A DNA stretch of 10,162 bases. Source: Archaeoglobaceae archaeon (GTDB lineage Archaea; Halobacteriota; Archaeoglobi; Archaeoglobales; Archaeoglobaceae). Shown in pieces: positions 1 through 6,817 of the stretch. The stretch's first letter is position 1. Each line of letters begins with the position of its first letter. A model generated the notes under the pieces. The model searched no databases and was not told the DNA's origin. It saw only the letters and a list, made by a program, of their open reading frames with translations. A program made the position numbers and the translations under genes. The DNA is taken from the NCBI GenBank assembly GCA_027016055.1, contig JALWBF010000091.1:1-10162 (forward strand), read 5' to 3'.

Positions 1-2
1 AT

Positions 3-239
3 TTAACCACCACTGAAAGGCGGTAGCAAAGCGACGATGTCATCATCGTTCAACTTCCGATTCAAATCGTCGACCTTATTGCAGTTCACGACAACCGTAA
101 CATGACACAAATGCGGTCTAATTTCTGGATACATATCGACAAGCTTCTTAAAAAGATCCTCGATAGTATCCGCTTTTACTGCGATCTCGCTCTCGCCAAC
201 TATCTCTCTAAGATTTGCGAACAATTTTACCCTCACCAT
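3..239 (-). CDS. MoaD/ThiS-family ubiquitin-like sulfur carrier protein
   Basis: This is a 78-residue protein with the beta-grasp pattern of MoaD/ThiS/SAMP proteins. It opens with MVRVKLFANLRE, has a helix around residues 25-35 (TIEDLFKKLVDMYPE), and ends in a PPFSGG tail. The terminal Gly-Gly is the family's adenylation and thiocarboxylate site. Members carry sulfur for molybdopterin or tungstopterin synthesis or thiolation, or act as archaeal protein modifiers (SAMPs). Sequence alone cannot choose among these roles, so I give no symbol. The ATG (237-239) lies inside the stop region of the upstream beta-propeller gene (7-base overlap). I see no Shine-Dalgarno motif before it, so translation probably depends on coupling to that gene. 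Length is normal for the family and the gene is complete, ending two bases from the window edge. Confidence 0.88.
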   Translation of the reverse strand: MVRVKLFANLREIVGESEIAVKADTIEDLFKKLVDMYPEIRPHLCHVTVVVNCNKVDDLNRKLNDDDIVALLPPFSGG

Positions 240-1123
240 AGTTCCAGATAATTCAAACTTCTTTCATCCCCGACAAGCACGCCGTAATCGCATATCATAT
301 ATACCCTTCCACTGTAAACCTTCTCATCGTTTATATAAACTCCGTCGGATGTTGCGATAACCGCGGAATCGTTCAACAGCATAAGATCGAAAACAACGTT
401 TTTAAATTTAAACGTTTTAACGATTTTACCGTTCAGATCGCATAAATTAACTCTGTTCAACGACGCAAAGGCAACGTAGTCGCTATTTGCGGAAACTATC
501 GGGGATTCCGCTCTTATCGACCAGCCAAGGGTGCATAAAAGCCCGCCATCATTAAAAAATACAGCCCAATCATCCACGACCTCAACCCCTTTAGACTTAA
601 ATTCGAACTCCTTTTTCCGCGGATGGACTATCATAGATTTATCATTCGTTCCAACCGCCAAGATGCTATCGAAATCCATGCACGTTACAAAATCGCTGAA
701 ATCTTCGCGATAAATTTCTTCACCGTCGAAGCTGAATATGGACACCCTATCGCTCATAAAACCGGAAACGACAGCCAATCCTTCGTCGGAAATTCGGATG
801 AACTTTACATCGTCCGGTCTTTCCCAACAACTCAAAATCGAAATTCTCTGTCTCCTCCAAATCTCCTTTCCATTCAAATCGAAAAGGTATACCTTTCCAT
901 CAACGAAATCCGTGCCGACCGCAACGTATCCATCGCAAACATCAACTGCAGTTACGTTGACATCGTTAAAAGGCCCTCTATAATACGTGCCGATCAGCTT
1001 CTTAGACCACAGCAATCCGTCACGATCAAAAAGGAAAATCCAACCGCTCTCGCAACCGAAAGCGATGGTGTGTCCGTCGAAGGATGAGCAGAGTATCGGA
1101 TTGCCGAATTTATACGACCACAT
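233..1123 (-). CDS. Cytoplasmic beta-propeller (WD40/PQQ-like) repeat protein of unknown function
   Basis: This is a 296-residue protein made of repeating strands typical of beta-propellers. Recurrent units include GWIFLFDRDGLLW (28-40), GKVYLFDLNGKEIW (76-89), DRVSIFSFDGEEIY (125-138), RVNLCDLNGKIVKTF (224-238) and GVYINDEKVYSG (261-272). Each blade starts with a hydrophobic 'YVAVGT/LAVVSG/YVAFAS' strand, suggesting about six blades. I see no signal peptide or membrane segment, so it is probably a cytoplasmic scaffold or binding protein; no enzyme motif is visible. I chose the ATG at 1123. The open frame continues upstream to 1342, but that part lies inside the exporter gene and does not resemble a propeller. 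A GTG two codons upstream is an alternative start. There is no Shine-Dalgarno motif, and a TTTAAA box sits about 25 bp upstream, suggesting a leaderless transcript. Its stop overlaps the moaD-like start. A functional link to either neighbour is unproven. Confidence 0.8.
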   Translation of the reverse strand: MWSYKFGNPILCSSFDGHTIAFGCESGWIFLFDRDGLLWSKKLIGTYYRGPFNDVNVTAVDVCDGYVAVGTDFVDGKVYLFDLNGKEIWRRQRISILSCWERPDDVKFIRISDEGLAVVSGFMSDRVSIFSFDGEEIYREDFSDFVTCMDFDSILAVGTNDKSMIVHPRKKEFEFKSKGVEVVDDWAVFFNDGGLLCTLGWSIRAESPIVSANSDYVAFASLNRVNLCDLNGKIVKTFKFKNVVFDLMLLNDSAVIATSDGVYINDEKVYSGRVYMICDYGVLVGDERSLNYLELW

Positions 1124-1133
1124 AGTCACAAAT

Positions 1134-1140
1134 AAAAAAA
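1134..1140 (-). terminator. Oligo-T tract after the large YeiH-family gene
   Basis: On the minus strand seven T residues, followed by A and three more T residues, begin seven bases after the stop of the YeiH-family gene. Archaeal RNA polymerase commonly terminates on such U-rich tracts without a hairpin. The tract lies between that stop and the propeller start, so it could separate the two transcripts. This is a plausible site, not a demonstrated one. Confidence 0.35.
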
Positions 1141-1145
1141 TAGAA

Positions 1146-1151
1146 TTTAAA
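1146..1151 (-). promoter_or_regulatory. Possible TATA box for the propeller/moaD-like pair
   Basis: The minus strand reads TTTAAA centred about 25 bp before the propeller ATG at 1123. This is the spacing expected for an archaeal TATA box driving a leaderless mRNA. It overlaps the stop codon of the preceding exporter gene. The absence of any Shine-Dalgarno motif before 1123 fits leaderless initiation. Confidence 0.35.
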
Positions 1152-2583
1152 CTCTTGGTGCCCACAGCGGTAGTTTCTGCCAAGCTATAGGACCGAAGAC
1201 ATATGTGCTGAGTATGAATCCGAGGATTATTACGATAATGGCACCGATGAAGAACGCAGCCCAAGGTCTCGCACCGAACTTCATGAACTCCCTGAACCTC
1301 GTCGTCATACCTATGCTGAAGAACGTGAATATGAACGTCCAAGTTCTCATCGTCTTTATCGGCCCTATCAAGTTCGGTTTCATGTAGTGCATGTATTCGT
1401 ATGGACTAACGCTGACCGTTATCAAAGTCATTACGAACGATGCAATAAGGAATCCGATGACGAACTTCGGGAATCTCCACCAGATCTCCATTGGAGATGG
1501 TCTGACTCCAGTTTCTTCAACTTCCCATCTCGTTGTGGAAATTATAGCCATTATGAACGCCCAAAGCCCTATCCATATATCTCTTCCTATGACCTTCATC
1601 AGCGTATAAGCCCAGATCGTCAGCTCGTGGGCATCTGCGGCTATGTTGCCTATTGTAACGGTCTTGGATATGTGAGTGGCATACCATTCTCCATACCACT
1701 CCGCCGCAGCGAAACCCGCAGCGTCTGCGAACTCCGAAGTTCCGATCCAAGCTCCGGCTTCACCGGGATGCATCTGTATGCTCATCGCTATCATTGGCAG
1801 GAGGAATATGGCGATTATTGCCGCAACGATAACAGCAGCGATTCCGAAAACGTAGTCCTCCTTCTTAGCCCTTACAGCAGCAGCCATTGCGATCGATGCT
1901 GAAACACCGCAGACAGCACATCCGGCACCGAGAACCGCGGATGTTCTCTTGTCTATTCCGAGAGCTTGTCCAACGTAGAAGACTATCAAGAAAGCCGTTA
2001 TTGCAACCGTTGCAGCCTGAGCTAAGACATATGGCCCAGCCATGTATATCAACGTGAACGGCAACGTCGCACCGAGCAGAACGATACCGGTCTTTATATA
2101 GTATTCAACTCTGAAACCGTCGTCCATCCATTTGGGGAATCTGAAGACGTTGCTGAGAATCAATCCAAGGATGACGGCAAGGATCGGCGGTTCCAAGTTG
2201 TAGTTGTGAACCCACTTGTTTGCCGCAACAACGAATATTATAACTGAAACGACATAAACGAATGTAAACGACGGTAGAAACGTCTTCACTCTAAATCCTA
2301 AGATTTTACTGCTTATCGTAAATACCACTGCCCAAAACAGGTAGTTTATGACGTAACCGTGCCAGTTCTTCGAGAAGTAATCGACCACTTGCCCCCATTC
2401 CGTCCATTTACCCGGCGCTGAAACTGCTAATAGCTTTAGGAAATTTATGTTCTTCGTATAGTAGCAGTAGAGGGCTATTCCTATGACGATGAATGCCATC
2501 CATACTGCCCACCAGTCCTCTGTCTTCCATAGCGTTTGCCAACCTCTGACCACTTCTACTCTCTCTTCACCCCCTTCAGCCAT
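1147..2583 (-). CDS. YeiH-family putative sulfate exporter (PSE family), enlarged form
   Basis: This is a 478-residue polytopic membrane protein of the YeiH/UPF0324 group (Pfam Cons_hypoth698, 'putative sulfate exporter family'). Family marks are PPILAVILGLILSN (132-145), KTGIVLLGATLPF (164-176), GAGCAVCGVSAS (219-230) followed by AAVRAKKEDY, and the C-terminal FFSIGMTTRFREF (421-433). E. coli YeiH is about 350 residues. The surplus here is mainly the first ~130 residues, with an extra membrane segment near 25-42 and others near 78-93 and 106-121, plus a long loop near 280-330. Substrate is not established for most of the family; sulfate or sulfite export is a database inference. The ATG at 2583 is preceded by GAGGTG eight bases upstream. 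The gene follows a regulator gene across an 89-bp gap that contains a palindrome, and a second, shorter paralog lies just upstream of that regulator. Confidence 0.88.
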   Translation of the reverse strand: MAEGGEERVEVVRGWQTLWKTEDWWAVWMAFIVIGIALYCYYTKNINFLKLLAVSAPGKWTEWGQVVDYFSKNWHGYVINYLFWAVVFTISSKILGFRVKTFLPSFTFVYVVSVIIFVVAANKWVHNYNLEPPILAVILGLILSNVFRFPKWMDDGFRVEYYIKTGIVLLGATLPFTLIYMAGPYVLAQAATVAITAFLIVFYVGQALGIDKRTSAVLGAGCAVCGVSASIAMAAAVRAKKEDYVFGIAAVIVAAIIAIFLLPMIAMSIQMHPGEAGAWIGTSEFADAAGFAAAEWYGEWYATHISKTVTIGNIAADAHELTIWAYTLMKVIGRDIWIGLWAFIMAIISTTRWEVEETGVRPSPMEIWWRFPKFVIGFLIASFVMTLITVSVSPYEYMHYMKPNLIGPIKTMRTWTFIFTFFSIGMTTRFREFMKFGARPWAAFFIGAIIVIILGFILSTYVFGPIAWQKLPLWAPRV

Positions 2584-2591
2584 ACTTCCTA

Positions 2592-2597
2592 CACCTC
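2592..2597 (-). promoter_or_regulatory. Shine-Dalgarno site of the large YeiH-family gene
   Basis: GAGGTG on the minus strand lies eight bases before the ATG at 2583. It matches the archaeal anti-Shine-Dalgarno sequence well and fixes this start. Because a leader is needed to carry it, the transcript start must lie upstream, within the palindrome region. Confidence 0.7.
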
Positions 2598-2631
2598 TAG
2601 AATATTAATACTAATGACAGAAAACTTATCG

Positions 2632-2666
2632 ATGTTGACCCGGAAATTGTCATATTGTGTCAACAT
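2632..2666. promoter_or_regulatory. Palindromic operator candidate upstream of the large YeiH-family gene
   Basis: A perfect 8-bp inverted repeat, ATGTTGAC (2632-2639) and GTCAACAT (2659-2666), is separated by 19 bp. The right arm touches a TTTATAT box on the minus strand (2665-2671). The left arm sits where transcription would start, about 25 bp further on. Copies of TGTCA also occur at 2648-2652 and 2658-2662, exactly 10 bp apart, with an inverted copy at 2615-2619. This layout resembles a repressor site. It could alternatively fold as a weak terminator hairpin for the regulator gene that ends at 2673. The binding protein is unknown; the adjacent winged-helix regulator is the obvious candidate. 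Confidence 0.45.
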
Positions 2667-2671
2667 ATAAA
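2665..2671 (-). promoter_or_regulatory. Possible TATA box for the large YeiH-family gene
   Basis: TTTATAT on the minus strand lies just after the regulator's stop codon. A start site about 25 bp downstream, near 2643, would give a leader of about 60 bases carrying the GAGGTG ribosome site. Part of it overlaps the right arm of the inverted repeat. Confidence 0.4.
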
Positions 2672-2672
2672 T

Positions 2673-4766
2673 TTACTCAAATATTGCTTTACCCTCTTCA
2701 GTTATCTCCAGAACCTTCGATCTTCCATACTTAACCAAGTTAACAAGACCCTTACTTCTTAGGATCTTAATTCTCTTCTTCACCGTGTTCCTTGACAGTC
2801 CGAGTTCATCCATCGTATCCTTTATAGAAGGTTTTTCACCAACTCTGTTCTTCATATACACGAATCTTAGCAGTTCGTATAGTTCGGGCTGAAGTTTGAC
2901 CTCCTTCCTCTGCAAAGGTTCGCATTCGATTCGAAGAAGGGAATACTGCCTCCTGTCAAGTAAATCGGGTTTTGCAACAAGAATAAGAATACCCCTTCTC
3001 AGTATGTAGAAGTCCTCCCTAAGTCTTTGGATCAGAGATAAGATGGAGTAGAAGTCCACTTTAGTTAGCAAGTAGTCGAGCTCAAGAATGACGACGTTGT
3101 TCTTCTCTGGAAGGTTGGATAACACTTCTTCTATTACATCGATCCTCGGCGGAATGGAATCCTTGCTTCTCCTTTCTGATAACCACAGCACCCTGCAGTT
3201 CGTTACCTTAACTTCGTCCGGTAGCTTTCTCGTTATAACGGTTCCCCTAAATCCAATTTTAGTCATATCCTCCAAAACATCCAACGCCACCTCCATGTTA
3301 TCGGTAAGATACAATCGACCTATGTCCACTTTGTATTTAAGCATCCTTCTGATCATCTCCATCTCGGATTTAACCTTGTGAGTAGCGTCTCTGGCTATTA
3401 CGGAGATTCCGGACAGCTTACCGTTCTCAAGAATCGGTGAAACAGTAATTTCGACATCGACTATTCTCCCGTCCTTGCACCTTCTCTTTCCGTCAAACGA
3501 TATACTCTGCAGGTTGCTCCTTATTTTTTTAAGAATGTGGTCGGTTTCGCTCTGCAAGCCTTCAGGCAGTAGCTCCTTTACATCCATTCCTATAGCCTCA
3601 TGCTTTTTCCAGCCGAAAAGTTTCTCGGCACCTTTATTCCAGCTCGTTATCTTTCCGTTAAGGTCTATCGAATATATGGCATCCTGCGAATTTTCGACTA
3701 TATTAGCCAGGTATCTAAGCTCAGATGTTTTCTTCTCAAGCTCCTCATACGCTTTTCTCAGTTTTTCTTCACTCTTTTTCTTTTCCGTAATATCCCTCAT
3801 TATAGCGACGAATCCCGTGACTTCCCCATTTGAGTTATAGATTGCAGTCAACGTTTGATCGACCACGATCCTTCTGCCGTCTTTGGTCAGCCTTATGGAT
3901 TCCGTATCCCTAGCGTAACCTTCAACCGCAGCCTTTCTGAAGCTCTCCCTGCATAGCTCCTTCGCATCGTCCGGTATTAAAACGGTAAAAGGCTTACCTA
4001 TCATCTCTTCCGCCGTATATCCGAACATAGCTTCTGCTCCTCTGTTCCAAGATAGTATGTTACCGTCGACATCCAAAGAAACGATTGCATCTATCGTATG
4101 CTCAGTTATCGCCGCAAGATGCGCGATCCTCTCTTCAGCCTTCTTCTTATCCGTAATGTCTCTACCGATTCCGATGTATCCTATGAATCTGCCGTTTTCA
4201 TACAAGGGATTTAAATTGAATTCGAAGATTCTATCGTTCATAACCTTTGCCTCGAAGCTTACAGCCCTTCCGTTCGGTTCAATATCGCCTACAAGCTTTT
4301 TTAAATTGTTTCCGATTATCTTAACATCGCCGAATATATCGTAAGCCTTTGCGTTCGTGAAAGTTATGTTCAGATTTTCATCGGTTTCGAACACCCAATC
4401 GTTCAGGTTTTCAACTAAATTCCTATACTTGCGTTCGGTCTCCCTTAGAACTCTCTCCCTTTCTATCAATTCTTTAGCCACCTTATTGAAGAAGCTCGCT
4501 ACATCCTCGAACTCGTCTCCCGTGTTTATATCTACCTGAACGAACTTTCCGTTTAACAGGTTGTTGAAACCGATCCTAAGCCTTTCTAGAGGATCCGTTA
4601 TGCTACCGGCAAGAAACATGGATATTCCCAAAATTATTATTAGAACATATAGATTATAGGCTAAGGCGAAATCGGGCGGCAAATACTGTATTACTGAATA
4701 GAGGGCGATCGTTATTACAGATATGATCAAGGATGCGACCACTATCTTCAGAAAGATCGACCTCAT
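2673..4766 (-). CDS. Membrane-anchored HAMP/triple-PAS/DUF835 winged-helix sensory regulator
   Basis: This is a 697-residue one-component sensor-regulator. In order it shows two membrane helices (about 7-27 and 36-55) joined by only some eight residues, a HAMP-like linker (56-107), and PAS1 (112-205, ending GIGRDITDKKKAEER). PAS2 (215-330) and PAS3 (352-465) share the SWNxGAExxFG core and end in MRDITEKKK and ARDATHK. A DUF835 domain follows (about 480-620), with the hydrophobic strand NNVVILELDYLL. The C-terminal winged helix (625-697) has recognition-helix-like GLSRNTVKKRIKILRSKGLV. I see no histidine kinase, receiver or GGDEF domain, so the signal probably passes directly to DNA. I chose the ATG at 4766 because GGTGAT lies three bases upstream and it forms an ATGA overlap with the upstream exporter gene. 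An ATG 14 codons further up is less likely. The signal and target genes are unknown; the flanking exporters are the likely targets. Confidence 0.88.
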   Translation of the reverse strand: MRSIFLKIVVASLIISVITIALYSVIQYLPPDFALAYNLYVLIIILGISMFLAGSITDPLERLRIGFNNLLNGKFVQVDINTGDEFEDVASFFNKVAKELIERERVLRETERKYRNLVENLNDWVFETDENLNITFTNAKAYDIFGDVKIIGNNLKKLVGDIEPNGRAVSFEAKVMNDRIFEFNLNPLYENGRFIGYIGIGRDITDKKKAEERIAHLAAITEHTIDAIVSLDVDGNILSWNRGAEAMFGYTAEEMIGKPFTVLIPDDAKELCRESFRKAAVEGYARDTESIRLTKDGRRIVVDQTLTAIYNSNGEVTGFVAIMRDITEKKKSEEKLRKAYEELEKKTSELRYLANIVENSQDAIYSIDLNGKITSWNKGAEKLFGWKKHEAIGMDVKELLPEGLQSETDHILKKIRSNLQSISFDGKRRCKDGRIVDVEITVSPILENGKLSGISVIARDATHKVKSEMEMIRRMLKYKVDIGRLYLTDNMEVALDVLEDMTKIGFRGTVITRKLPDEVKVTNCRVLWLSERRSKDSIPPRIDVIEEVLSNLPEKNNVVILELDYLLTKVDFYSILSLIQRLREDFYILRRGILILVAKPDLLDRRQYSLLRIECEPLQRKEVKLQPELYELLRFVYMKNRVGEKPSIKDTMDELGLSRNTVKKRIKILRSKGLVNLVKYGRSKVLEITEEGKAIFE

Positions 4767-5692
4767 AGCATCACCACAAGAAATACGATTGTAAACGCGC
4801 ACACCCATCCGGCGTAAGCTGCTATAAGGGGATCGAACTTCATCCGCTGTATGTCCTTCAAGCTAACCGAAAAACCTACCGAAGCTAGGGTAATCGAAAA
4901 AGCTATCGTGGAAATCGGTCTAAGTATGTTCAAGATTCCTTCTGGCAATATGTAGCTGGAGAAGTAGGACAAAACAAGGAAAGCCGCTATATACCAAGGA
5001 ACGTAGTATTTATGTTCCGAATAATATATGGATGCCAAAAATGCAATTATAGCTATGAGTGCTATCCTTACACCCTTAACCTCAAGCGCGTTCTTGACGA
5101 CATCGCTACCGAAAGGCTTTGTAGCTATTTCCACGAGCCCGGTCTGATGCAAGGTTGCACCACAAAGGAAAGCGTATCTTTTAAGGGGTATAGAAAAGAC
5201 GTGGGATAAATAGGGCAGTATAAGTGCTCCTGTCAGCCCCACAATCGTTATGACGATTATAGCGGTTGAAAATTCCTCTTTTTTTGGTCTAACGAGAGAT
5301 GCAACTATGGCTATTGCGGAAGCTCCGCATATGGCGCTTCCACAAGCTAGGAGAAAGGATAACCTTTTATTTAACCTGAATATCCTGCTACTAAAGATAT
5401 ACACAAACGTCCACAGCATAAAAGCCGAGAGTATCGCAACCACAACGAGACCGTGAGGTATACTTTTGCTCAGCCTTATGTTAGCTCCATACATGGCAAT
5501 ACCGACCGGCAAGGTTACGGATAAGACCTTCTCAGCATACCTTTTGCACTCTTCGCTAAAGAAGTTACTTGCAAATATTCCAAAGATAAGGGCGAGAAAC
5601 AACGCGTCAAGTGGAGGGTAAAAGACGCTCATTGCATAAGCCAGAATACCGCATAGGATTACCGCGATAATCACCTTTCCTTCGTTCATCAT
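4763..5692 (-). CDS. YeiH-family putative sulfate exporter (PSE family), short form
   Basis: This is a 309-residue polytopic membrane protein of the same UPF0324/YeiH family as the gene at 1147-2583, but slightly shorter than the usual ~340-350 residues. Family marks are LFLALIFGIFASNFF (31-45), LPVGIAMYGANIRLS (61-75), ACGSAICGASAIAIVAS (116-132) followed by PKKEEF, CGATLHQTGLVEIA (177-190) and the C-terminal TLASVGFSVSLKDI (268-281). About eight to ten membrane segments are visible. Transport of sulfate, sulfite or another anion is a family-level guess. Two adjacent ATG codons (5692 and 5689) follow GAGG; the second has the better seven-base spacing, so the true N-terminus may be one residue shorter. 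Its last codons overlap the regulator start as ATGA, which indicates co-transcription and translational coupling. It is clearly diverged from its neighbour paralog, so a recent tandem duplication is unlikely. Confidence 0.87.
   Translation of the reverse strand: MMNEGKVIIAVILCGILAYAMSVFYPPLDALFLALIFGIFASNFFSEECKRYAEKVLSVTLPVGIAMYGANIRLSKSIPHGLVVVAILSAFMLWTFVYIFSSRIFRLNKRLSFLLACGSAICGASAIAIVASLVRPKKEEFSTAIIVITIVGLTGALILPYLSHVFSIPLKRYAFLCGATLHQTGLVEIATKPFGSDVVKNALEVKGVRIALIAIIAFLASIYYSEHKYYVPWYIAAFLVLSYFSSYILPEGILNILRPISTIAFSITLASVGFSVSLKDIQRMKFDPLIAAYAGWVCAFTIVFLVVML
4770..4775 (-). promoter_or_regulatory. Shine-Dalgarno site deciding the regulator start
   Basis: GGTGAT on the minus strand lies three bases before the ATG at 4766, inside the end of the upstream exporter gene. 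It supports this internal start over the ATG at 4808, which would add 14 residues that do not look like part of the first membrane helix. Confidence 0.6.
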
Positions 5693-5731
5693 ACATCCTC
5701 AGCCCTATTCGAAGCTTATAAAGAGAATATC

Positions 5732-5737
5732 TTTAAA
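5732..5737 (-). promoter_or_regulatory. Possible TATA box for the short YeiH/regulator operon
   Basis: TTTAAA on the minus strand is about 40-45 bp before the exporter start. It would place transcription near 5709 and leave a short leader that includes the GAGG ribosome site. A second candidate, CTTTATAAG at 5715-5723, would start transcription almost at the ATG. The two boxes fall in opposite arms of a short inverted repeat (TAAAGA 5719-5724, TCTTTA 5730-5735). The 69-bp gap otherwise holds nothing I recognise. Confidence 0.35.
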
Positions 5738-5761
5738 CATTGCGGTGGGCATCGTAGGATT

Positions 5762-6766
5762 TTAAACAGAATAGGCTTTGTAACACGTCTTGCATACGTT
5801 CGGTAACTCGGGAAATTCGAAATCGAATCCAGGAACTACTGACAGCCTCCTTATGAACGCATTCCGAAATTCTTTATATCCTTTCCCGTTCCATATCTCT
5901 TTAAAGCTTTTTTCATTCAGGTTTCCGAAGTAGAGCTTGGGGATTCGAACTTCTCTACCGAGAAATATCCTCCTTATGATTTCAGATCTCGTCGGCAGAT
6001 GAAGATAAACGCACGGTGCCACGTTCCCATCCACCGTGATTAAGCAGTTTTTAATCGGATTCTCTGCGCATACTAAACATTCTTCAAGTTTTATGGGTTT
6101 TATCACAAGATTTACGCCCGCAATTTTCGCCACATTCTTAGCATCCTCCAAAATTTTCGTTACCTCTTTGTCCTCCTCGTTTGAAAAAACCTTGAGCTTT
6201 TCCAAATCCTCGGACGGAATATAATCCAAGTTATTTGCTATAACATCGCCAACTCCATAATCTCTCGCAATTTTAATCAGTTCGGGTAAATTTTTGACTG
6301 TGTCTTTCATCATTATCGTCGTAACGACGATTTTGGGAATCCCATATTTAGATATCAGGCGAACACCCTCGAGAATTTCGTATAGGTTGCAACCCCTAAT
6401 TTTTCTATGTTCCTCGGGTTTTGGACTTGCAATGGATACGGCAACCAAATCAATCCCCGCGTTAGCCAAATCCTTCGCAAATTCTTGCAGAAGAACGCCG
6501 TTAGTCGTAATCCCTACCGAGCAACCTTCTCTTTTCGCAATCTCAATCATCTCGATTATGTTTGGATTAAGCAACGGTTCTCCCCATCCTTGGAGGTGAG
6601 CGTATTTGAAAAGTTTGAAAGGAACGTTTCTAAAGGTATCCAAATCCATGTGCTCGTATACCCAATCTTTTCGAAATATACTCTTAGGGCACATCAAACA
6701 GTTCAGCTGACAGTGCGTTGAAACCTCCACTTGAACGCTACCGAGTTTTCTACCAAACAATCCCAT
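5762..6766 (-). CDS. Radical SAM protein with SPASM/Twitch-like C-terminal cysteines
   Basis: This is a 334-residue radical S-adenosylmethionine enzyme. The [4Fe-4S] motif CxxxCxxC is at C19, C23 and C26 (STHCQLNCLMCPKS), followed by a SAM-contact GWGEP (60-64) and GITTNG (85-90). The C-terminal part carries six more cysteines (230, 233, 241, 252, 325, 328), including C-x5-G-x4-C (241-252) and a final CKTC. This resembles a SPASM or Twitch auxiliary-cluster domain, although it is one cysteine short of the canonical seven. Such enzymes often modify peptides or proteins or help mature metal cofactors. A tungsten-enzyme maturase role is possible, but no partner enzyme or short peptide gene is visible here. 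The ATG at 6766 lacks a clear Shine-Dalgarno motif, and an AAATTA stretch about 25 bp upstream suggests a leaderless transcript. The gene is divergent from the exchanger gene. Confidence 0.85.
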   Translation of the reverse strand: MGLFGRKLGSVQVEVSTHCQLNCLMCPKSIFRKDWVYEHMDLDTFRNVPFKLFKYAHLQGWGEPLLNPNIIEMIEIAKREGCSVGITTNGVLLQEFAKDLANAGIDLVAVSIASPKPEEHRKIRGCNLYEILEGVRLISKYGIPKIVVTTIMMKDTVKNLPELIKIARDYGVGDVIANNLDYIPSEDLEKLKVFSNEEDKEVTKILEDAKNVAKIAGVNLVIKPIKLEECLVCAENPIKNCLITVDGNVAPCVYLHLPTRSEIIRRIFLGREVRIPKLYFGNLNEKSFKEIWNGKGYKEFRNAFIRRLSVVPGFDFEFPELPNVCKTCYKAYSV

Positions 6767-6817
6767 AAATCAGCATATAACGAAAGTAATTTATCTTGAT
6801 TTCCCAAATCGCAATCG
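6767..6817. promoter_or_regulatory. Divergent leaderless promoter region
   Basis: These 51 bases separate the divergent radical SAM and exchanger starts. Toward the exchanger, an AATTTATC stretch (6788-6795) lies about 25 bp before the GTG at 6818. Toward the radical SAM gene, AAATTA on the minus strand lies about 25 bp before its ATG at 6766. The two candidate boxes overlap, so the two transcripts may compete for the same DNA. Both genes lack an upstream ribosome site, as expected for leaderless mRNAs. Confidence 0.4.

Noticed and set aside
1124..1342. N-terminal extension of the propeller reading frame
   Set aside because: It lies wholly inside the exporter gene, reads as low-quality protein, and the propeller fold begins only at the ATG at 1123.
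1387..1902. Long plus-strand reading frame antisense to the large exporter
   Set aside because: The translation has no recognisable domain or membrane pattern, and the minus-strand frame is a clear YeiH-family protein.
4767..4808. Longer start for the PAS regulator at 4808
   Set aside because: The ATG at 4766 has GGTGAT upstream and an ATGA coupling to the previous gene, and the first membrane helix begins right after it.
5719..5735. Short inverted repeat TAAAGA/TCTTTA as an operator
   Set aside because: The arms are only six AT-rich bases and largely consist of the two candidate TATA boxes, so it may be chance; it does not match the palindrome at 2632-2666.
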